DNA of 36,546 nucleotides from Planctomycetota bacterium (GTDB lineage Bacteria; Planctomycetota; Planctomycetia; Pirellulales; Pirellulaceae). Location of the stretch: assembly GCA_017303505.1 (NCBI GenBank), contig JAFLCP010000074.1:1-36546 (forward strand), written 5' to 3'. The notes under the pieces are model-generated. The model ran no database searches, was not told where the DNA came from, and worked only from the letters and a program-made list of their open reading frames with translations. Shown here piece after piece: positions 19,831-26,800 of this stretch. The translations under genes were made by a program, and so were the position numbers. Every line of letters begins with the position of its first letter. Position 1 is the stretch's first letter.

Positions 19831-20547
19831 ATGGAAAAACTGTACTGTGAAGCGGTGGATCCCGTATTTCTCGGAACGCTCCAATTTTTGCGAAAGATTG
19901 ATTCGGGCCAAGTGGTTCCGTTGGCAGATGCTCGGACCACGATCAAGCAATTGATCGAGCAAGGCGAACGCTTGATCGGTCCAAAACCTGAGTGGAAATT
20001 GATTAAGTACGCACTTTGTTGCTGGGTCGATGAGGTTTTTACGTATTCGAACTGGGCCGATAAGGACCTTTGGAAAGAGAAGTACTTAGAAAAAGAGTTC
20101 TTCGGCGAACGTATCGCGTTTCACGAGTTTTTCGAAAAGGCGAGCGAAGCGAGTGCGGCCGCTCATACCAATGCGTTAGAGGTGTATTACCTGTGCGTCG
20201 TACTTGGATTTCGAGGTGTGTATCGCGGTGCCGATCAACCACAGCGTATTCAAGAACTCGAACGACTTAATTTGCCCAAAGATCCTGCCGAATGGTGTCG
20301 AGAAACGGCTCGGTCATTAAAAGCTCGTCATTCCCTCCCACCATTTTCTGAAACAGTTCGTCCCTTGCGAACCAATGAAGCCCAGCAAGGGAAACAGCAG
20401 TTGCTTTTGTCGGCTATCCTCACAGCACTATTGGTCGCGGTGGCTCTTGGTGGCTGGTATTTTGCTTGGCAAAAACTGCGGCCCCCCGCAGAAGCAACAG
20501 AAGAAGTTACATGGTTTAATGCAGCCGTTTCTTCTCGCACATCTTAA
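19831..20547 (+). CDS. tssL: T6SS inner-membrane protein TssL (DotU/IcmH family)
   Basis: TssL is a tail-anchored inner-membrane subunit that joins TssM and recruits the baseplate through TssK. The 238-aa protein has a helical cytoplasmic DotU domain (about 1-190). Typical family features include the opening C-E-A-V-D-P-V-F, the phrase KYALCCWVDEVF (about 52-63), FHEFFEKA and LGFRGVYRG. A single membrane segment near the C-terminus (about 181-206, LLLSAILTALLVAVAL) leaves a short outer tail. It has no peptidoglycan-binding OmpA extension. It lies between tssK and the tssM-like gene, as in many T6SS loci. Confidence 0.93.
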   Translation: MEKLYCEAVDPVFLGTLQFLRKIDSGQVVPLADARTTIKQLIEQGERLIGPKPEWKLIKYALCCWVDEVFTYSNWADKDLWKEKYLEKEFFGERIAFHEFFEKASEASAAAHTNALEVYYLCVVLGFRGVYRGADQPQRIQELERLNLPKDPAEWCRETARSLKARHSLPPFSETVRPLRTNEAQQGKQQLLLSAILTALLVAVALGGWYFAWQKLRPPAEATEEVTWFNAAVSSRTS

Positions 20548-20655
20548 TGGGAGATGACCTCTACAGTGCACTGCGTGCGCTGAACGGGGCACGGTTTTTC
20601 TGACAGGTGTTTTTCGCGGCTTCAAGGCAATCCAGAAAAGACTCAAGTTAAAATC

Positions 20656-22293
20656 ATGTTCATCAATTCGATATTATCCTTTTTGGATGCCATGATCTCC
20701 CCATTGCGAAGTGCGTTCCACTGGTTCGCGCAATGGGTCCCTGGAATGAAGCGGTTCGCTGATCTGCCTCTTCCTTGGCTGGTTGCCTGGACGACCTTTC
20801 TAGTCCTGATTGTTCTCGTAACCGCAGATGTCATGTTATTCATCTTTGGTGATGAGAATCTTCGCAAAGATTATGGTTCCTTGCTTCCATACTTTCTGGT
20901 TCTTATTCCAGTCATCACTGTTTTGGCCTACTTTTTGACCTATTTGCTAATGCAAAAGGAGGTCTCACGGTATCCAGACATCGATATGCAATGGAATGAA
21001 GGGATGCAGCAACTCGCTCAGCAAGGCATCGATGTCAGCGATACGCCCATCGTGTTGATACTCGGTGCAGAAGATGGAAAAATGGTAGGCCAATTAGCTG
21101 ATTGCATTGCGGGAACATATCCCGTGAATACAGCAGCCAATGCTGGTCAAGGACTCGCTTTTCTTGCCAATCCCAATGTGATTTATGTTTTCGCCAATGG
21201 TTGCAATCGTCTCTCCAAATTGTCGTTAAATCGGCAAACTGCGACAGTCACCACGACTACGGAGCGATCGATGCCTAAACGTGGAAGCCGGGTCGCGACG
21301 GCCACGCTCGACAACGACGCATCCATGGATGAGCGAGCGACAAGCGACTTTGGTGAAACGGGACTGGAAGCGATCGAGCCACGTAGGGTTCCCAAATTCG
21401 GCGGCAGCAAAAATCTGGAAACCTTGGAAGAAGATCCAGCGATGGAAATGGTGGCCACCCCGGTTAATATCGTTGCGGGCGTTGAAGCCAAGCTCAACGC
21501 TGAGGAGCAAGCGCTCTGCAGCGATCGGCTGCAATATTTGGCGACTCTGATTTGCCGAACAAGACAACCTGTTTGTCCCGCCAATGGAATCTTGGCGCTT
21601 TTGCCATATGAGTTAGTTGAGATGAGTGCTGCGGCGACGCAGTTAGCGTTGCAAGAAGATATGCGTGTATTGCAACAGCACCTGCGTGTTCGAGTTCCTG
21701 CGATCGCCTTGGTCACAGAAATGGATAAGCACGAAGGTTTCTTGGAGATGATCGATCGCTTAGGACTGGATAAGGTTCGATTTGCACGTTTCGGCAAAGG
21801 TTGCGAAACCTTAGGCGAAGCTTCGAAACCGCGTCTACAAGCCGTTGTCATGCATGCTGTTGCCAGCTTTGAAAAGCGAATTTACGAGTTGTTCGCGCGA
21901 GCTGAGGCTATGCGAAAGAAAACCAATGGCCGCCTGTTTGTATTTATGGCGCGGCTTCGTCAGAAATTTGAACAGAATCTAGCCGTGATTGTTGCCGAAG
22001 GATTCGGCCAAGATGAACCTGGTAAGGATCCCACCAACGAACCCATGTTTTTCAGCGGATGTTATTTTGCCGCTACGGGAGATTCGCCAGAGAAGCAGGC
22101 GTTCGTAGCAGCTGTTTTCGAAAAACTTATCGAGAATGATGCCGGGCTATTGGAATGGAACTCAACGGCACTGAAGGAAGAGCAAGGCTATCAACAGGTT
22201 ACCAATTTTGTCATGGCAATCGGTGGCCTTGCCCTCATGGCCCTGCTTGGATTGGCCGTTTGGGTTGTTTGGCAACTTGCGTCGACTGGCTAG
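20656..22293 (+). CDS. tssM: Short TssM-like (IcmF) inner-membrane protein lacking the periplasmic domain
   Basis: TssM is normally about 1100-1300 aa and spans the periplasm; this product is only 545 aa. It has the TssM layout up to a point: two N-terminal membrane segments (about 40-65 and 77-99), a cytoplasmic GTPase-like domain (about 105-510), and a third membrane segment (about 515-540). It stops right after that segment. The P-loop region is degenerate (LGAEDGKMVGQL, 136-147): it keeps Gly-Lys, but the following Ser/Thr is Met. Family-like features remain: GILALLPYELVEMS, then LRVRVPAIALVTEMDKHEGF, matching the TssM strand and T-K-x-D-L-x-x-G-F region. FFSGCYFAATGDSP matches the R-G-x-Y-F-T-S-G region. 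Residues 195-280 are low complexity. Position after tssL supports the call. No continuation of the missing domain is seen in the 312 bp downstream. Confidence 0.8.
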   Translation: MFINSILSFLDAMISPLRSAFHWFAQWVPGMKRFADLPLPWLVAWTTFLVLIVLVTADVMLFIFGDENLRKDYGSLLPYFLVLIPVITVLAYFLTYLLMQKEVSRYPDIDMQWNEGMQQLAQQGIDVSDTPIVLILGAEDGKMVGQLADCIAGTYPVNTAANAGQGLAFLANPNVIYVFANGCNRLSKLSLNRQTATVTTTTERSMPKRGSRVATATLDNDASMDERATSDFGETGLEAIEPRRVPKFGGSKNLETLEEDPAMEMVATPVNIVAGVEAKLNAEEQALCSDRLQYLATLICRTRQPVCPANGILALLPYELVEMSAAATQLALQEDMRVLQQHLRVRVPAIALVTEMDKHEGFLEMIDRLGLDKVRFARFGKGCETLGEASKPRLQAVVMHAVASFEKRIYELFARAEAMRKKTNGRLFVFMARLRQKFEQNLAVIVAEGFGQDEPGKDPTNEPMFFSGCYFAATGDSPEKQAFVAAVFEKLIENDAGLLEWNSTALKEEQGYQQVTNFVMAIGGLALMALLGLAVWVVWQLASTG

Positions 22294-22459
22294 AATTTGT
22301 GGCTTGCGTGGAGTTTTTCGTATATCGTCCATGCCCTAACATCATTTCGAGTGGGGACACAATTGGTTGGTTCCCCTGAGGTAGTGGGTTTTTGTTTGTT
22401 TTGGTTGGTTGAGGCAAACTTTAGCGATAAACGAGAAATGTCTGATTGAAGAAGGGCTC

Positions 22460-22490
22460 TCTCTGGAAACCAGAGAAGTGGATTTTTCTT
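22460..22490 (+). terminator. Candidate terminator after the tssM-like gene
   Basis: A 7-bp perfect stem, TCTCTGG - AAA - CCAGAGA (22460-22476), is followed after a few bases by ATTTTTCTT (22482-22490). The T-tract is displaced and the hairpin lies about 165 bp past the stop codon, so it may equally be leader structure for the next gene. Confidence 0.35.
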
Positions 22491-22528
22491 ATGTTCGGAC
22501 CCGAATCAAAAAGCGTTGTGTGACGAAC

Positions 22529-22557
22529 GGATTGCTTGCAAGGATTGCAGCAATCCT
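22529..22557. promoter_or_regulatory. Possible operator: GGATTGC repeats and 17-bp palindrome
   Basis: AGGATTGC-A-GCAATCCT (22541-22557) is a perfect palindrome with a 1-nt centre. A third copy of GGATTGC sits at 22529-22535, one turn-plus (13 bp) upstream in direct orientation. The cluster lies about 50 bp before the lipoprotein start, which fits a repressor site or an RNA hairpin near the ribosome site. Confidence 0.35.
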
Positions 22558-22605
22558 GCTCAATCCCCTACCACGCTTTGTCGGCCGGGCTGACAGGACG
22601 AAACC

Positions 22606-23700
22606 ATGGCTCCAAATACTCGAAAAGTTCAATCTCGGTTAGGACTGAGTGTCCTGGTACTCGCTTGCACCGGCTGTGTGGTTCCCAATCCGCCGGTCCC
22701 AACGATTTGGCAACGCTTGGGAATACCTCAGGCCGAATCAGCATTCCGTTCTGGGGTTTTGAATCGCAGCGGCGATTATCCTCAGCTTGAAAAGAAGCCA
22801 CCTCTACTCCCGATTTCAGATCCACAGAACTTAGCTTCAGAAAATCCACTTTTGAAGAATGCAGCTGAGATCAAGAAAGACAAAGATCTGAAGCCGCAGA
22901 AGATCAAGGCCTTGAAGTACTTGGCGAGCGTTGGATGCGTTTGCCCAAGTGAAAAAGACAAAGTCGAAGAAGCTCTATTGCAGGGCCTCAACGATTGCGA
23001 TTGCGAAGTACGCTTGGCTGCTATGGAAGCGATTTGTGCTGCAATCCAGTCATGCGGACCATGCGGGCTTAACCCTTGCGGAAGCAGTTGCTGCACCGAA
23101 GCGATTCGCAAGAAGCTCGATGAAATGGCCAACAAGACCGACGATAAAGGTTGCTTTGTTGAGCCAAGTGCACAGCTTCGTAGAATGGCCGCAGCAGTCC
23201 TCGCTGCTTGCCCACCAGAAGATAAACCAGCCAAACCCGAAAAGAGCATTAAGGGCGAAGGCGATGAAGACAAGCCTGCAGGCGACGCTGAGCCTTCTCC
23301 ATCCGATGCAGCTGACCAAGCTCTCGAAATTGAAGAAGAACCCGTACATGTGAAGGTCAGCTCTGCAGATTACGGCGACTTGGAAGTTTCTCCAGTTGTT
23401 TACCGCGCTTCAGTTACTTCAACAGGGGCTGCCGCATTCACTGAAGAGCAGAAAAAGAACTTGGTGCAGTGCGTGCGTGTTGATGATGCACAAGCGGAAG
23501 ATCAAGTTGTTGTGATTCTACCCGGTGTATACAGCTTAGACATCGGAGCTAAGATGGTTGTTGTCGCTGACAACGCAGAAGTAACCATGGGCGAGATCGT
23601 TGCTGTCGATAGCAGCAAAGTAACGCTTAAGCTTGAGACCACCACTCAGAAGCAACAACTCATCAGCAAAGGCGCAAGTGTTGGCTTAGTTGCTGAATAG
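22606..23700 (+). CDS. Cys-rich HEAT-like putative lipoprotein in the T6SS locus
   Basis: The 364-aa protein starts with a lipoprotein-like signal (basic residues, then LGLSVLVLACTGC); Cys21 or Cys24 would be lipidated. Residues 95-205 resemble HEAT repeats (KALKYLASVG, CEVRLAAMEAI, LRRMAAAVLAAC) and carry twelve cysteines, including CVC, CDC and a C-x2-C-x4-C-x3-CC cluster at 150-163. An acidic Lys/Glu/Pro linker (205-245) leads to a beta-rich C-terminal domain (250-364), possibly SH3-like. AGGA seven bases upstream supports the start. It follows the tssK-tssL-tssM genes, where TssJ, the outer-membrane lipoprotein of classical T6SS, is often found, but it has no visible TssJ similarity. A TssJ-like tethering role is inference; the family was not recognised. 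Confidence 0.75.
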   Translation: MAPNTRKVQSRLGLSVLVLACTGCVVPNPPVPTIWQRLGIPQAESAFRSGVLNRSGDYPQLEKKPPLLPISDPQNLASENPLLKNAAEIKKDKDLKPQKIKALKYLASVGCVCPSEKDKVEEALLQGLNDCDCEVRLAAMEAICAAIQSCGPCGLNPCGSSCCTEAIRKKLDEMANKTDDKGCFVEPSAQLRRMAAAVLAACPPEDKPAKPEKSIKGEGDEDKPAGDAEPSPSDAADQALEIEEEPVHVKVSSADYGDLEVSPVVYRASVTSTGAAAFTEEQKKNLVQCVRVDDAQAEDQVVVILPGVYSLDIGAKMVVVADNAEVTMGEIVAVDSSKVTLKLETTTQKQQLISKGASVGLVAE

Positions 23701-23734
23701 TTAAGCGTCTATAAACAACCGCAAAATAAGATCG

Positions 23735-23777
23735 CCCCCTGGATTCTCAGCAAGATATTCAGGGGGTGAGTTTTTTT
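23735..23777 (+). terminator. Rho-independent terminator after the lipoprotein gene
   Basis: CCCCCTG (23735-23741) pairs with CAGGGGG (23760-23766), with partial pairing further in. A run of seven T (23771-23777) follows closely. It lies 35 bp past the lipoprotein stop codon and separates that gene from the VWA gene, so the latter probably has its own promoter. Confidence 0.75.
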
Positions 23778-23845
23778 GTTGGTCCCCTCCTGCAACATCG
23801 TTATACTGTGGCTGCCGTTTAACGAGGAGCAACGAAGGGGGGGGT

Positions 23846-26800
23846 ATGTCTGGTTGGCGAAAAAAAGACTCAAATTCGAATTCTCGAGCGGACTCTTCGC
23901 GGCCTGCTGCAGGCAAGTCGAATGGAGATGCTTCGAATCGAACCAATGCGAGTTCTGCACCGACAAACTCGGAGCCCGCTTCTGCTTCGGGTGGTGGGTG
24001 GCGCAAAAATGATTCGCCAACCAAAGCCAATTCTGCTTCACCCGCGAAATCGGGTTGGCGCGGTGGACGAACTCCCGAAACTCGTCGTGGCCCCTCCTCC
24101 AAGCGACGGTGGTTACTGATCGGCGTCGGCCTGCTCTTTATTTTCTTTGCCGTCTGGTTTGTCGATATCCTCTTCAGACGCGAACAGCTTATAGATGTTG
24201 TCCTGTACCAGCGTGGAATCGATTCCTCTGAAATCGACAATACGCCACTTGGGCTGATGCCACTTTCACAACAATGGGCTAAGGCGAATCGCAATAACTG
24301 TCGTGTCACGCCATTTCATCAATACAAAGATGCGGAACGAAAGACCCCATTACTTCTGGTCGTGCAATCGGAAGTCGATGCTAGTCAGGTTAAGCAAGAT
24401 GTTAAAGCGATTCTTGATGAGTGCTTGAAAAAGATTCGGGACAACAGCACGGTGATTGTGGTGCTTGATCTGTTTTCGACACCGAATTCAATTCCGATGC
24501 TCAACTATGCTGATCCAGCGCGCGGAATTGGACAGTACACCGATTACTATCAAGATGTTGTCAACGTTTGGGAGGAAGTACTTCAAACGGCTGAAGTAAA
24601 GTCTTCACGCAAGAAATTGATCGTGCTCGTTGCGAACTCAAACAAAAATGCGCAGGCTTGGAGTGCCCCTGAACTCAATGGCAGTGTGTTGCAGAACTTT
24701 GTTATCGACGCTTTAAGTGATCCTGAATGCGATGCCAACAACGATTACAATGTCACCTTGAAGGAGTTGGAGACCTTTGTCGGTCAACGAGTCGCTGATT
24801 GGGTTAACGCTCGTAGAGCTGCGATACAAACGCCCAAACTTCTTCTAGCTGATGAGAATCAACGCACCGACGTTCTCTATAAACGTTTCGCAGACAACTG
24901 GGTGAATCGCTTTATTGGCAGGCGTCGCAAACTGCAAACTCCAGTAAATGTTGCTATTGAAGGAAGTGGAATCGCGTCGGTACAACAGAATTGGAATAAG
25001 ATTGATGCGCTCTGGGGAGAGTACGAGATACTACTGGATAAAAAAGTGTATCGTTGGGCCCCAGAACGGATGATGAGAATCGCGCATGGGCTCACCACGT
25101 TGGAGCATTTTTCGGAACGAGTCGACATTCTAAAACAAGCGTCCGCGGCCCGACTTTTCCGAACGGTTGAACTCGAACTTAAAGCTTGCCCCAAAACTCC
25201 ACCGAATCGCATCGATTTTGAGTCGTTGGGAATGGATTTAGCAGCTAGCGGAAGTTCCCGACAAGAGTTGATGGAATGGGCGACATGGAATGGCAAGTTA
25301 CCCAAATATCTTTCTGGGCCAGATCGTTCTACTGCAGCAGATGAAAATGCCACGAATACGTCGAGTTCAAAGTCCGCAGACGAACAGCCTAATGTATCGG
25401 CGACGGCAACGAATTCAACTGACAAAACAGCCAATGCCGACAAGGATGCAATTGCTTCCCCCGTATCGTCGGATTCAACTGACGACAAAGCTCAATTCTC
25501 TGCCATCGATCGCGGGCTATTAGTTTGGCAATCGATCCGCAATTTTCCTGAAACCAATGATCCCAATGACCTGAAGCAATTTCTTGAACTGGGTCTAAGA
25601 AATGTCGAATTAACTTCTCCCTCTCCAGCACTTCAGTTTTTAATGCTTCTGCGGCATGACTCCTATTGGTTCAAAACCACGGACGTCTTGGATACACCTA
25701 CCAAGTTGCGATTTGGTCAGACGCTGGGACGCAGCATGGAACTGTTAGGTCAGTGGATGGAATTGGTCTTTGTCGAGCGACGGCCAGATGCGGTATTGAA
25801 GCTGAGCAATTCACTGGATCAGGTTTCGGTCGAGGTTCAGAATCTTGTCGTAGATTCGTGGTTAGCTGGACAGTTGCCAAGCGATGATGTGTTGGGAAAC
25901 CTTCGGACGAGCTTGGCCAACGTTCAGGAGGGATTGAAGACCTGGGAAGATGCATACGATGCTCGAGACGAATTCTTTTTGTATCGCCCGTATCTGATTT
26001 GTTGGTTGGCCGCAGCGAGTGAGTTCGCCGATAGCTCGGATCAAAATGCGCTGAGCCAGTTAAGCGAAAAAATCAAGGATTACGACGATCTGTTAGGTAA
26101 CTTCAGTAAGACGGCCGATCAAAAATTCGCCAAGCAATTGGTCGAACGTTGGGCCAGTCTTCGCGATGACTATAAGCGTTTGGGCTTGTCGAAATTGCCT
26201 GCCGATGGATCGATGCCATCCGAGGAATCTTTTGTATGGCTGCGTATAACTCGAAGCTTGCCAGTCGCGCTTGACGAAGAGGGGCGGCGCCAACTTCGCG
26301 AGAAGATGGTGGAGTACATTTCGGGAAAAGCTGACATCGATGTTGGTAAAGGAGACGGTGAAGGAAAAAGCGAAGCCAAAGCACGCCAAGTATCTAACGA
26401 AAAACGGAGTAGCTTCATCAGCGATCTTAGCGGTAAGTTTCCTTTGGATACCATGGTTCGACTGGGAGAAATGCCGCAGGATGATACTACGTCTCAATCT
26501 CGCTGGTTGAGAAGTCCACTTGCCTTGTTCTATCAAGCATCGTACCAGCAACCGAGTCAAGCCATCAGCGCACGTGACAAAGGCGATGAGTTATGGAGTG
26601 ATTTAGTCCAGAAACACTCTCGATGGTTACAGCAGCTAGTTGTGACAAGGATGACGTGGGGCAACGGCAGTGTAAGTGTTGAAGCTCAACCCTACTTTCA
26701 ACGGCTCGCCCGCGCATGTGGTGTCGTGGTTGGCAATACTGCGCCAGGCATGGACGCAGCAGATGAATCGACCAGCAATGCGATGTACCTACGACAGATC

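Larger units (their letters stand above)
22294..22605. other. 312-bp intergenic region between the tssM-like and lipoprotein genes
   Basis: No convincing gene is present. It holds a terminator-like hairpin near 22460 and a perfect inverted repeat near 22541, both listed separately. The stretch 22387-22408 is rich in T and G (TTTTTGTTTGTTTTGG), with no other structure seen. Confidence 0.6.

Noticed and set aside
19730-19954. Frame bridging the end of tssK and the start of tssL
   Set aside because: It lies mostly inside two well-supported genes; considered as a frameshifted TssK tail, but it shows no TssK-like C-terminal motif.
22409-22642. Possible 77-aa gene between the tssM-like and lipoprotein genes
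   Set aside because: It needs a TTG start without a ribosome site, overlaps the lipoprotein start in another frame and has no recognisable features.
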